DNA of 40,621 nt from Saccoglossus kowalevskii (lineage: Eukaryota; Hemichordata; Enteropneusta; Harrimaniidae), in contig NW_003135334.1 of the NCBI RefSeq assembly GCF_000003605.2, forward strand, positions 210,958 through 251,578, given 5' to 3'. The notes below the pieces were generated by a model that was not told where the DNA came from, did not search any database, and saw only the letters and a program-made list of their open reading frames with translations. The position numbers and the translations under genes are program-made. Shown here one piece after another: positions 1-12,242 of the stretch; the stretch's first letter is position 1, and each line of letters starts with the position of its first letter.

Positions 1-262
1 ATATTGTACGGTACACTCAGTGATACTGTACGGTACACGCAGTGATACTGTACGGTACACGCAGTGATACTGTACGGTACACGCAGTAATACTGTACGGT
101 ACACGCAGTGATACTGTACGGTACACGCAGTGATACTGTACGGTACACGCAGCGATACTGTACGGTACACGCAGCGATATTGTACGGTACACGCAGTGAT
201 ACTGTACGGTACACGCAGTGATACTGTACGGTACACGCAGTGATACTGTACGGTACACACAG
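1..262. repeat. 22-bp tandem repeat (minisatellite), cut by the window start
   Basis: About 12 head-to-tail copies of a 22-bp unit built around TGTACGGTACACGCAG followed by TGATAC. The copies differ by single substitutions (TGATAC, TAATAC, CGATAC; CGCAG, CACAG). Each unit carries the odd palindrome GTAC-G-GTAC. The minus strand has no stop codon across the array, so an 86-residue ORF appears there; its pseudo-periodic sequence is an artefact of the repeat. The array starts before base 1, so its true length is unknown. No spacer sequence separates the copies, so it is not a CRISPR array. Confidence 0.95.
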
Positions 263-2203
263 CGGCACTGATTTCAAAGCTCGTGTTCTATTTATCGAAT
301 AATAGTTTTAGTCTTCCAGTCTCACAACATCTGATATAATGATATAGGTACAAAATGTACATATTTCCAAAGTATTACAGAGATAATAATGAAGAGATGG
401 AAGCCAATGTGATTTGTTTATATTACATAGTAATGAAACCTGCATAATTCATCGATATCGTCGTTAATAACCCTTCACTCCGGAAAACAGTCATGTATCA
501 TTAGTTTCCAATAGGCGTAAAACAACGTATTGTTATCGTAAGGCGGCAAGGTGTGTTATTAATGTACATGTGGTGTAAATCTAACTCCGTCTTATTAACA
601 CTGGCTTGTTTTCTCAGCACATGAATGTTTTCATAGCCATGCAAAAATTACATCTCTCCGCCACATACCGATTAAAGTATGTTGTTTTTAAAACGAAATC
701 TGGCGTTTTGACCCGGATGCGTTATTAATATTGTGCATTTCAAAACAATTCGTGCAACACGTGCGTCCTATTAGTTTTAAAATAAGCACAATTGGGTGAT
801 GTTTTTTTTATTTTCACTCCAGTAACTAACTAGATTCCACCAAGAGTCAGACATGTCCAAACAATTCATGATTGCAGTTGGGAAGATGTGACGATTTGGT
901 TTTCCGATACAAATGTCCACATCTGTACAATAATTTATTTACAGGTGGGGGTTTTCCATTGAAAACGTAGCTGGGAGGTGTTTTGATATTACAGATATTA
1001 AAAAAATGTGAATAAAAAAAGTCAACAGACGAAGGTGAATTACATTTTTACAGAAACCGAAATGTTTCCAGCCCCCGATTCGAAATGACCAACCTCTAAA
1101 TACAAGTGCCCCTCACTCGAATCCACCGAATAACTTGGTGAAGATAAATTAGTTTCCCCAGTCGATGTAGGAGTCTGTATTCATATATGGTCCAAAATAT
1201 GACATTTCGAGATCAAAACTTCATTCTCCGGTATCGTCTGCTTTTCTGCCGATGTTATCGTCTGCCGTATAAAACCAACGCCATAAGATATTGACGAATT
1301 TTGAATAAAATATCCAAGTGCGTTGATCAAAATAAGTGGTACATTGTGTTTATTCCTTGTAAGTGGACGTGTTTCGGCCAATCAGCTTGCGTTCCGACAA
1401 ATTTAGAGAAGACAACATCACATGAACTGACGAGTTTTAAAATATGAATGTTGTAGCCCCCCCAATTGAAAACAAGGGTGAATTTGGCGGAAATATTTCA
1501 AAACAAAGAAAAAATGGGAAACTCATTATTTTACCTCATATGCATTGTTTAATACAAGGTACAAACAATGACATGACGTTTTTTTCTTTGACGTCACACT
1601 AGTCATTTTTTAAATGTGTGAATATTATCGATACTCATGCCGACACAGGAATTACTTTTCCAACTTACACTTGTTTTTATTGAATAATTAACAAATGTTA
1701 AAACGAAGTAACGATTTGGTCTTCGTACTTCGTAATAAAAAAAAAACATCAATATTACTTCAGGCGATACCACGCGTTATCCGAGGTTTCAGCGTCAATA
1801 ATCTATAAGTGTATTTGCTGACATTAGTCTTTATATCTGTAGCAGCTGGGAGTAGTTATACTTCATTACCATGGCAACAAGCGTTTGACATGCAATTCAT
1901 TGAATGGCTGCGTATTGATTTCATGTACACAGACCAAAGTACATGTCTACCTGATTACGCGTCATAATGTAATCTTGTTACAATCATCGCGGTCACCATA
2001 TGAATGGTGTGTACCAAAACAGTGTCATGAAAACCTCACCTTGCATTGCTTTCATAATACACTATCATCACCCCTTTGTTTACATACAGAATAAAACGAC
2101 ACATTAAACAAATTTGAAAGAAAATAATCAAGTTCCGTGAGATCGTGTATATTTCCTAACCTAAATAATCGACAATTAAAATAAGTAATATCTCATCAAA
2201 GTT
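263..2203. other. gene-free interval
   Basis: No supported gene was seen. The open frames here are shorter than about 70 codons and resemble no known protein. Small points are a full CRE palindrome TGACGTCA at 1589-1596 and an RFX/X-box-like ATTACCATGGCAAC at 1865-1878. Both are isolated motifs of unknown meaning. Confidence 0.6.
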
Positions 2204-2970
2204 ACTCCCATTACATCAATAATAATCATACTGTACACCCGTTACATCAGTACTAACCAGACTGTACTCCTGTAACACCAATACTAATCACACTGTACAT
2301 CTGTTACATCAGTACTAACCAGACTTTAATCCTGTAACACCAATACTAATCACACTGTACATCCGTTACATCAGTACTAACCAGACTGTACTCCTGTAAC
2401 ACCAATACTAATCACACTGTGCATCCGTTACATCAGTACTAACCAGACTTTAATCCTGTAACATCAATACTAATCACACTGTACATCCGTTACATCAGTA
2501 CTAACCAGACTGTACTCCTGTAACACCAATACTAATCACACTGTGCATCCGTTACATCAGTACTAACCAGACTTTAATCCTGTAACATCAATACTAATCA
2601 CACTGTACATCCGTTACATCAGTACTAACCAGACTGTACATCCGTTACACCAGTACTAACCAGGCTGTACTCCTGTAACATCAATACTAATCATACTGTA
2701 CATCCGTTACACCAATACTAACCAGTCTGTGCACCTGTTACATCAATACTAACCAGACTGTACCTCCGTTGCATCAATAAATAACAATAATCATATAACC
2801 CATTACATTTGTTAACTAGGACATACATCAATACAAATCGAACTGTATTCAAATCATTATTAACCTGATCATACCCCATTACGGCAGCAGCTAACCAGAC
2901 TATATTCTCACGTTATACATCAATACCGAACAGACTGTATTCCCATTAGAACAATATTAACCAGACCATA
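2204..2970. repeat. 62-bp (31+31) dimeric minisatellite with decayed right flank
   Basis: Two related 31-bp monomers alternate. One contains GTTACATCAGTACTAACCAG and the other GTAACACCAATACTAATCAC. Together they form a 62-bp higher-order unit that is clearest at about 2231-2700. Within it a second-level alternation is visible: the segment after ACCAGACT is GTACTCC in some dimers and TTAATCC in others. From about 2760 to 2970 the monomers are recognisable only as worn pieces (ATCAATAC, AACCAGACTATATTC). This is the expected pattern when the centre of an array is homogenised by unequal exchange while its edge drifts. No coding potential is supported. Confidence 0.92.
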
Positions 2971-5900
2971 CCAGCAATTAATGAGTTCAACCAATTGGAG
3001 GCGTTAGTTTCCATGACGAGGAATACTTATGTGTGACCATTTTAATCACTGTAATATTGGAACAATTGAGACGCAATTTCAATAAAAATGCTAATTTTCC
3101 ACATTTTGCTGCCATATGTAGTTTCGTCATGACAATTATAGAGACTTTGCGCATTGGAAACTTAAATTGACAGTATTGACTTAAACAACAACTGCGTTTT
3201 TCTTTTTCAAACATTTGAATCTATAACGGTATATCGACATTTGACAAATATTGCTGTGAAAAACGCAGTAGATTCTGATTATTGGAACCATGAATGTTTT
3301 CGTATTATATAAGGACAATTTTCAACATCCAATTGTTTAACACATTGACGTCCCCAAGGCAACATTAATTATAAACTAGCGTGCTGTTAAAATTCAAATC
3401 TCGGCAGGAAACTCAAAAAGTGTTGTTTTTTCGGAAATACGTCTGTAGATGTCAAAACAGGATGTTGTTAATTATCAAGTTAATTATAATACTAATGTTC
3501 GACGAAAATAGAGCGAACAGAGCTGTATTTACAACAGATTTTTCCATTGTCATTTATCTGTTTAATTGTGATATAGTATATCATGATGATATGTTCAAAC
3601 AAAAAGAATGACGAATGTATAAATATATAATAGTATGGAGTACACTTTTTGCAGTGACACAAACTCAATTTATTTTCCATACAATGGCTAAAAGGCCAAG
3701 CCATAAGAGCCATAAGAACCATAAGAAGATTAGTGTGGAATTTGTGAGAGAAACGTCAATGAATTTCAGACGCCTTTTTAATATAGAAAACAGTCGAAAC
3801 ATTGCCGTCGGCCCAAAATTTGAATAATGAATGAAAAACACGCCAGCAAATCAAGGGGGATATCTTATGTGGTATAGTATTCTCATTCAAAGACAAACGA
3901 TATTCATTTTAAAAATAAAATCTACAAAAGTCACTTTAAACCTGAGTGCATCACTTGCTATTTAATATTTAAATAAACATTTACTCAGTGATATTTGCAA
4001 ACAAACACATAAACATTGCACAGCAGCTGTTTAAGTGAATCTAAACTTAGTGGTCAATGACGATTTCGTCACTACACTACCAGAAAATGGGGTCATGCCA
4101 GAATACTTTACATCTATAAAGATGATATTTATAGATGATATTTTTCAAAGGAAGTGACTCAAAAGCAGGAAAACACCTGTAAAACATTGATTTGTAATTC
4201 GATTTTAGTCACGTGTTCGCCCATTAAAAGAGGCAGTCAGAGAACCCCGAAAAACAAACGTACAATAATTTCAGTTTAATTGAAACCACTAAATAAAAAT
4301 AGTTGAAACGTTTTGGCATCTTCATTGATTTGACTCTTATTTGATGCATATTGGCATGCCAATTCGAGAATTGAGAAGTAATAAAATAAAGCATAAATGG
4401 GTACCTTGAGTGATATCAAACATTGATTGGTATGAGTCTGAGAGGGAAGCAAAGTAGAAAACATTATAGAAAATGTGACTGACTCACCGAGGAAGTTGCC
4501 ATTACGCGCTATTATTTGATTTGTTAGTTATACACGCCATGTCGCAACAACAATCGTCTGTAAAAGCGATTATTCTTGATTGAGAAATTCCCCAATGTAT
4601 GTATTATCGTATCACCATCCGTACCATCTGCTGCTAATTCAACCCGCAATTATAAAGTTGGCAAATCACTCGCAATCACGTTTTTTATTATAGTGTTAAA
4701 TTACAGTTGCGTTATTATTATGATGACTTTTCAGCATTTTGATCTCCGTCATCATATTTATGCTTGACTGTATAAGAATATTTCTTATATACGTCATAAT
4801 TACGTTTCAAAGACTTCATAGAGTGGTATATTTTGTATAATTTGTCATTTTACAGCGAAAATAACAAATAACAAACAGCCATATGTCATTCTAATACAAC
4901 CAGAATCCAAATCAGCCATGGTGAATATTATGCAAAGATGACGTAATACAATTTCTGTATATGTACAATACTATTCCGTCGACTATTGATATTTTTCAAT
5001 TACACATGTTTCAATACCATTTGTCACTAGACAGTACATATACTAATAACATCAATCGATCTAGAGGGAGGTATTGATGCAGATAGGCGACGAGTGAAAC
5101 TCCAATAGCGATGTATGCGATATTCTAAGTGTTACCGCCTATACGTATCTGAAGTGTACTGCATGTGCCACACACTGGTCCGTGTTAAAGCTTGCATTTG
5201 AAGATGTGAAGTGGTGTTCAGTTAATCTAACATTCTTCCCACCAAGATCGAGGTCGTTTTGTCAAGGATACAGTGGATCGGTATTCTTGTATTTATTTAA
5301 ATTACGTCTAAATAAAAAACACACTATGGCGCCTGCAATTGGAAACACATGATCGCTGAAACAAAACAACACAAAGGTATCACTCTTTTATTTTGTCCTC
5401 AGTATCAGAATAAAACGCATTTGTTTGTTTTTTAAGTCCAAGTGGCCAGGTTAGATTACCAGTAATTGCACTGTCGAGTCAAACGCGCAGAAGTTGTGAA
5501 CAGTAAATATATAAAAAAAATTTTAGAATGATAAACATTAAACGATAAACATTTGACAATCGTCACGTCCAAATAAAATATTCCAAAAACCTATTTATTT
5601 CGAGCAATAGTTCTTTATTACCAGTTGCATATGTTTTAATTTTAAATAGTTACTTGAATAGGACAACAATTACCATACGTCGTATATATTACCATACGTA
5701 CGTACGTATATATTTAGACGAGCATCGTTAAACATTATACCACGAGTGCAAATAAATACGGCCTTACTTGTGCTTTCTGTTTTTTTACAGTCGCCATGTG
5801 ACCGATGTCAATATGGAGATAAGCTTCAGTTCATTTCCCCCATTGCTTGTAAATTTCACAGAATTTTATAACTTTATAACTGCATATTCAAATGAGCATG

Positions 5901-8900
5901 TTAATATATGCAAGTTATCTAATCCAATGAAAACAACATATGGCGGATAGCAAACGTATGACATTACCGTACATAATACCGTAAACACTCTAAACCTTTA
6001 TTAACACATTAGATTGCTTTTTTGAATAATGATCTGTCTTTTTTTTCAATTCAATGTAATTCATTCTTGTCTTAAAATTACCAAATCATGTGAAACTAAT
6101 TGAGGGTGTATTCACGGCTGTTGAATGTATGCACGGACACGTATTTCATTTACATGAAATTGAATAAGCATGGCATAACTTACAGTTGAAACATGTCCGT
6201 AATAACAACTGTATTATGTTTTTCTCGTTTCACATGTGTAATTGCTTCAACGAGTGAATTAGTCATTCGTAATTATTGTCCGTCGAATATAACATCTATT
6301 ATTTAAATTGGATAACAAAACAAACATTGTAACGTTGAAAGCGTGTATATTATAGTTGTGCGTATAGATTACACAAATACTGTAACTAATCAGTTCGGTG
6401 TTGACAGAACTCAGACTGAAATATTCATACAATAATTGAACTTTGAAGAGATTAATAACTGCAATGATTTATAAACATTTGAATTGATACATTTCACCTA
6501 AAAAGTAATTAAAAATGTAATTTGAAGAGTTGGTTTAGAAATATAATGTTTGTGTTTGAAACTAAGAGAAAAAGAAATAAAATACTACAATGCTTAATGA
6601 GTTATGTAATATTATAATGGAGTTCATGAAAATGACATATTTGATATTTGGTGGTTGAACTCAAAGTTGATGCAATGTTTTGGGAATGGTGCGTTTATCA
6701 TTGGATAATTCATGCCGTGATTGGTGTGTATGTGTGATTTGACGTTTTGGGTTATATGAATAAAACTTTGAATTAAACCACCACCGCCGACGGGTACACC
6801 GCGGGATAGTGCACAGTTCACGAGATGAAGACTTTCGAGTTTGCGTCCGTGTTCCTTGATTCGTTCCTTTTTAATTCGCTCCTTTGTAGTTTTGCGTTAG
6901 CGGCAACATTGGTGTATGTAAAATCCTCTCAATCAACATTTTTTAAAGATTGACTAACTTCTGTGTTCGCAATGAGACCAATCATTTTTTTGGCATTTTT
7001 TGCGTAATCATGATTTATCCTCATGCATCTTTGATAAACCCAAAATTCTAGGGGTCTCAATGCTATGCTTGTAGCGCAAAATAATATTTTGCTCCCGATT
7101 TCAGTAGACAGCGGGGTTACTAGTGTGTGTTATTCAAGTTTCAGGTCAATTTCTAAACACTGTGGTATATTGTCTATTTTAGCCACGGCTTGCATAATGA
7201 AAAACACTCTCTCTACCAATCAGAACGACGTACGCAGTTAATTGAAATGCCGAAATGATATACCATGTCGTATATTTAAATATACAATAAATTACGATTG
7301 TCACTGTCACTCTATTGTTAATTACCTTCTATATTTACAGTTAGGGTATCTATACCGATCTCGAAATATCTCAGTTGAAGAAATAAATGACACGTATTTC
7401 CCGTACACACACGTTAGTTAAAATAAACTCAATAGTCTAACGATAATATCAACAATAGAAAACGAAACTTTCATAATACAGAGCCAACAAATTTGCAGAT
7501 GTAAGAATGAAGACGACAGGTCATATAAGAGGCCATTCTCAATTTCAGAAAAGCTGTGTGAACAATAATTCATTTTCACCAGAATTGCTGGCTTTCATAA
7601 TCATATATTGAGCAACATGCTAATACATGATATAACCGCTATGTAATCAAGGTTTGTATGTTATTTGCCGTTTTTCTACTTTAAACAACAGTTTAACATC
7701 TGATCAAAACTGTATGCTCACTAAAAATGTGCGTGAGTAAATACAAACTGATTGGAACAGAGATTAATGTCACTATGATAAGTAAAAACACCAACTAACC
7801 TAATCTATTCTAATTAATGTTTATATGAAGTAAGATTTAAAGCAATTCGACTAAATGGACCAACACTCGCTCAACACCAAAAATTCACTAAACTAATTCC
7901 AACTCATCGTTTGTCCTAACGAGGTCATATTTATGTTTGTAAACACATGATGAAATTAATGGCAATGTTTTGATTTCTACGCTGATTTTAAAAATAATTT
8001 TGTTATATGATTTTTTAAGATCGCCAGTAGATTTTATGCACGACACTGAAACTCATTTGTCTTCGTTCTCCTAGTTATCCGTAATTTTTTATAAAACCCC
8101 CGTTACTAGCGTTATTGTTGGCTGTAACATACGGTACTGAACGTCATATGGTCACCTACATTAAGGCGCTGACGTTGCTCTAATGAACATATTGAGATCT
8201 AATATTGTTAATAATCGACTTGAACAGTCAGGGGTCGCCGAGAATCTGAAACCTAATGTACTTATAATGGAATTGATTAATAAGACGTGATGAATTGTAT
8301 TTAAGATTTAAAAAATCTTCAAATACAAAAACACAAGTGACATTTAATATTTAACAAATGTCACATGGGTATGGAACGCCATGTATTGTAATACCTAATT
8401 CGACGTACTACCAAAGGTCGCGTACATGGTAAAATCATACATATTCATTGCATTGCGTTGGTTTGCTGCTTCGGGGATAGTCAGATTATATGCGGTTTTG
8501 AATTAAAGATCAACTCGGAAAAGAAATCCTTATATCCCGTTTCTGTATAAAGACTAATACTAAGGCCTAACGCGTTTTCAATATCCATAGTACTGGTGTT
8601 GGCCTTGGCATTACAGTCTAAATTTTATCTATGGTAACTCTAATTTATATCAAAGAAAACAAACTGAAATATCGACTCATAAAATAAATAACAACAATAT
8701 TATTTATATTATGATATAATGAACAAAAATTGTAAAATCACACTTTTTACATGTAAAGAATACCTATAAGGTAATTTTATATTATTATAAACCTAAGTGC
8801 AATATTGTTATTTTTGTATACATGTGTATTTGTTTACAAACAAACGGTAACAGGTAATGGGCGTGTCCTCACTTTTTTGTTTACGCAAACTAACGCCAGC

Positions 8901-10156
8901 GAAACGCTAAATTTAGGATTCCCCGTGTTATTGTATGTATGCGCTGTCCTAGTTATTAGAAAATTTAACCATTGTATACATATTTAACAAATTAATATGT
9001 ACATTAAATTAATGAAAATTGAACTGAAAATTTGATATTTTCAACGTAGGACAATAACAGTACTTCGTACAGTATGGCAATCGTGACGGGAATGTTATTT
9101 AATAATACAGTGCTTTACAACAGCTGATATTAGGCCAAATAACTGGCGCAAAAGAAAAAGATGACCGATGACACAGTAAACACTGAATGTCGGGAGATTA
9201 ACATGCCTAGCAATGTTCATACTACAACATTCACTCTACGAGTGTATCACATGTTACGGCGGTTAGTTTACATCCATCCATGCAAGCTAGTCAACAGCTC
9301 GCCAAACACATCAAACTCAGAGACAATATGTGGGTGGATGGTTGAATGTTTGATTATTTCTCGTTAATACAATTGGTGTGGTCCATGCAGTGCCAGATTA
9401 TTTACTTGGCAGATTTGCGGTGGTCAGAGAAAAAAACGGGAACTGTACATAAATAAATCAACTGAAACACTCTGCATAACTGCATAATCGTGCCATGGCG
9501 GTCCGTGATATCAGTAAAGTTTGTAAAATAACCATCGTTTTGTGTGTCTTACTGTAACCGTGGCAACGCACCTATGGACGAAAGTCTTAATTAAAACGAT
9601 GACTTAATATTAATGTACATGTTGAGCGTACATACTTTGGTCGCATTGAACACACTTACCCAGTCCTCAGTACACAGCGTAGACTTGCATTTTATACGCG
9701 ACGTTCTAACAGGGCAGTATCACTGTGTGCAGTAGGCAATCTCGTTGTTAAGTGAGGTCTGCCTCTCTCACTAACACGGCACCGAAACAAACGACTGAGA
9801 CTGCGCGAACGTCTAAGTGCAAGAGAAAGTCACGTGAGATTGCACATGGCTATTACGCATTTACACGGCATATATTCTTTGAAAACAGTTTCCAGGTTAC
9901 ATACTAATACTGTCGCCAACCTGTGTGTGTTTATTGCTCCCTCCGTTACACACACAACGTTTCCCATACCACCAATAATCAACTTTGCATTTGGCAACGC
10001 AGGACAGACATTGTATTTTAAAATTCACATCATAGTACGGTATGGTTTATATGACGATGAGACTTTAATGACAACGAATGCAGATACATTTAGAAATAAT
10101 TAATGAAGTGAATATAAACAAAGTAGAAACAAAACAAAAAAACATAAGAAGTTCAG
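2971..10156. other. long gene-free interval
   Basis: Seven kilobases with no supported gene on either strand. All open frames are under 90 codons, are rich in F/I/L/N/K/Y/C as expected of AT-rich noncoding DNA, and match no protein family I recognise. Small structures are an alternating ACGTACGTACGT run near 5697-5708 and a TCACGTGA octamer at 9830-9837. This could be intron or intergenic sequence. Confidence 0.55.
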
Positions 10157-10404
10157 AAGTGTGGATCCCCGGGTGGACGCTAGTGTTCACAACAATACAG
10201 TATTGTGCATGAGAACGGAAACGTCTAATGTGATATTAAAGAATAAATTGAAAATAAATTGTCAGCTTTATAAAAGTTCAAGAATGGGTGACATAACTAT
10301 GACAACGGATGTGTTGATTGGTGGCGCTCTCAATGGTGTGTCATGCACGGCGAGGAGTTACCATGGTGACATACGTAATTTTTATTCAGCTCTCCGTATA
10401 CCAT
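10157..10404 (+). CDS. candidate internal exon, end of a laminin-G-like (LamG/pentraxin-fold) domain
   Basis: An open frame on the + strand (from about 10161) ends against the strong donor AT|GTAAGTAA at 10405. Its last 45 residues resemble the final strands of Laminin_G_3 domains: GDITMTTDVLIGG, then NGV, then YHGDIRNFYSAL. Family members typically end in a pattern like L-x-IGG...F-x-G-x-I-x-N/D-x-x-x-Y-x-x-A-L. Upstream, NVILKNKLKI could be the preceding strand. The 5' border is uncertain; AG dinucleotides that could act as acceptors lie at 10155-10156 (TTCAG) and 10264-10265 (GTCAG), both with poor pyrimidine tracts. The exon would end in phase 1. LamG domains usually sit in secreted or cell-surface adhesion proteins. 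No other LamG exon was found, so the parent protein is unknown. An isolated pseudo-exon is possible. Confidence 0.42.
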
Positions 10405-11876
10405 GTAAGTAATACACCAATTTAAAGTTACGCCTATTACCGAGAATCAACAGGAAATCGGGAAATAAACTATCAAATAGTCTGGTCTTTTTAATATTAA
10501 ACCGCAGTATTACAAACGAAATGACGTCAGTGCCCTATGTGATTTTATGTGTAACCCCTCGACAGCTCATTCCGTTACGTAATCAGACATGCGATACTCT
10601 ATATAGTTTATGGTGTAACCATGCTTGTAGTGCAGACTTTGCAAACGTTACTGCTAATAACTTACATCTGATGATGGCAATACAGGGGAAAATGCCAAGG
10701 GGTCATCTATGGTGATTTATTTTACGAGTCTGGGGTTAGTCGGTAATCTGTATCTATGAAGACCATCTCGAAATCAAACACTATAAGATATATCTGACAC
10801 TAGCACGTAGACTATTTTCAAATATGTGAAAGATCCTGAGGGACTGGCCTCATTGATGGTGGTCGATACACACCGAGATGGTAATCCGATAAAACCAATA
10901 GTAATTAGAGTCTACAAAAACAGCAATTATATTTGGTTAGATAAGCAAAGACCCCAAAAATTATGTTATAATTGTCCTAAATGCATGTATCTTCCAATGT
11001 GGGTGTCGAGTTGAAATCGTACAATAAATCGCGAGATATTAATAAATCGTTATTGCGGGATGTAAAGAAGAAAAAAATCGTACAAGCCATATTAAGAAAA
11101 CAATATATACAAAACAAACAAACTAAGAGAAAAACAATATATAAAAAGATATGACTTGATTTTTATAAATGCGCGTATACATACGTTTATGGTACAGAAC
11201 ATAAAACGTCGATAAATGCGTGTCAGATAATCTATCCATCTGTATAGATTCTTATGCTTGCGAGTGTAAAAAGGAACTGGTTTCGTATTTTCACAAATTC
11301 ACAATATCGCAATAGTCAGTATTCAAATAATAAATATAATAAATCATAAAAGTGCAACAAATGACGAACATAGTGGTGCGAACTATAGTTTTCTGTTGAA
11401 TGTTTCAATAATTATAATAATTTTATAACACTTATAATTATGTTTGAGTATGTTCCCATTTAACGACCCTATATGTCATCCAGCTTGAAATGTATTTCAA
11501 ATTCTGATCCATGTCATTCATAAATAGGTCACTGCTGGGGGTAAATGTGTCAAAGTGTGAACGTAACATAGTTATCTTGTGTTGATGACGTTTTTCATCA
11601 ATCAAATTTGACGTAATTGAGATGTTAATGTTCACCAGATTTCTTACAAACTCAGTTATGTATTTATTTACCACGCAACACGCAATATCGCCGCCTAGAT
11701 GTATCGAATGCAATCATTCACGCAATCATACAAATTCCTCGCACAGATGTTGGGTTGAAATCATCCTACGGGGAATAAGATACAACAAAAAATTCAGGAT
11801 ACTGCCCCTAGTGCATAAAAATTATAAACACCCTGTTACCTGGCAACAGCAAGTAGACTCATGATGGTAAGTAGTA
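10405..11876. other. interval after the LamG-like exon, no confirmed gene
   Basis: No gene can be supported. An open frame at 10829-11014 (begins DPEGLASLMVVDTHRDGN, ends in a stop) follows a weak AG acceptor and would join the LamG-like exon in phase 1, but phase matches one time in three by chance and no domain is recognised. A CRE palindrome TGACGTCA lies at 10522-10529. GTTACC-T-GGCAAC at 11835-11847 is a good RFX X-box match next to the LINE insertion. Confidence 0.5.
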
Positions 11877-12242
11877 TACACTTAAAGAAAAACTAAAATA
11901 TGTTTTAAATAATAAAGATGAGAAAATAATAATACAAATAGCAAAATACATAGAGAACTGTTTCAAAAAAGGGGAAGAAGAACTGAAAACAATGTAGTCA
12001 GCTATATCAAGATAAGGTCATGTACAAATATTCACCAACACAAATATGGAAAACAATCAATTTTGTATTTACCATTACACATTTTTTTCTACTTTAATTT
12101 TCTTGTCAGTTTTTATTTTCTTGTGTTTTTTTTTATTCTCACTTTATTTGTTTATCTTTCACACCTGTATTGCATTTTTTGCAATATTCTAATAGGGATA
12201 CAAACGCAATAAAGATAATTATTATTAATATTTTTACACTTA
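11877..12242 (+). mobile_element. 5'-truncated LINE retrotransposon insertion with 8-bp target-site duplication
   Basis: A 350-bp insertion (11885-12234) lies between two copies of TACACTTA, at 11877-11884 and 12235-12242. It contains, in order, the last codons of an ORF2-like frame ending at TAG 11995-11997, a T-rich 3' UTR, an inverted TTGCATTTTTTGCAA, and the tail GCAATAAAGATAATTATTATTAA. An AATAAA signal followed by ATT repeats is a common 3' end of metazoan LINEs of the CR1/L2/RTE-like groups. Severe 5' truncation with short target duplications is what target-primed reverse transcription leaves. The exact clade cannot be named from this fragment. The two TSD copies are still identical over 8 bases, which hints at a fairly recent insertion. 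Confidence 0.72.
11887..11997 (+). pseudogene. C-terminal remnant of a LINE ORF2 protein (reverse transcriptase)
   Basis: The 36 codons in frame before the TAG read like the extreme C-terminus of LINE ORF2 proteins: KYVLNNKDEKIIIQIAKYI followed by a lysine/glutamate-rich tail. In such proteins the phrase 'YLLNNKD..II..VAKYI..' follows the reverse-transcriptase and C-terminal cysteine regions. Everything upstream of the insertion point is unrelated host sequence with stops, so only the tail was copied; no catalytic residues remain. It has no start codon and cannot make a functional product. The assignment rests on pattern resemblance and on its place directly 5' of a LINE-type tail inside a target-site duplication. 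Confidence 0.55.

Noticed and set aside
17-277. 86-codon minus-strand ORF
   Set aside because: It is the translation of the 22-bp array, which lacks stops on that strand.
10357-10370. RFX X-box-like GTTACCATGGTGAC
   Set aside because: It lies inside the LamG-like frame, where it encodes the conserved-looking Tyr-His-Gly-Asp; coding constraint explains it better.
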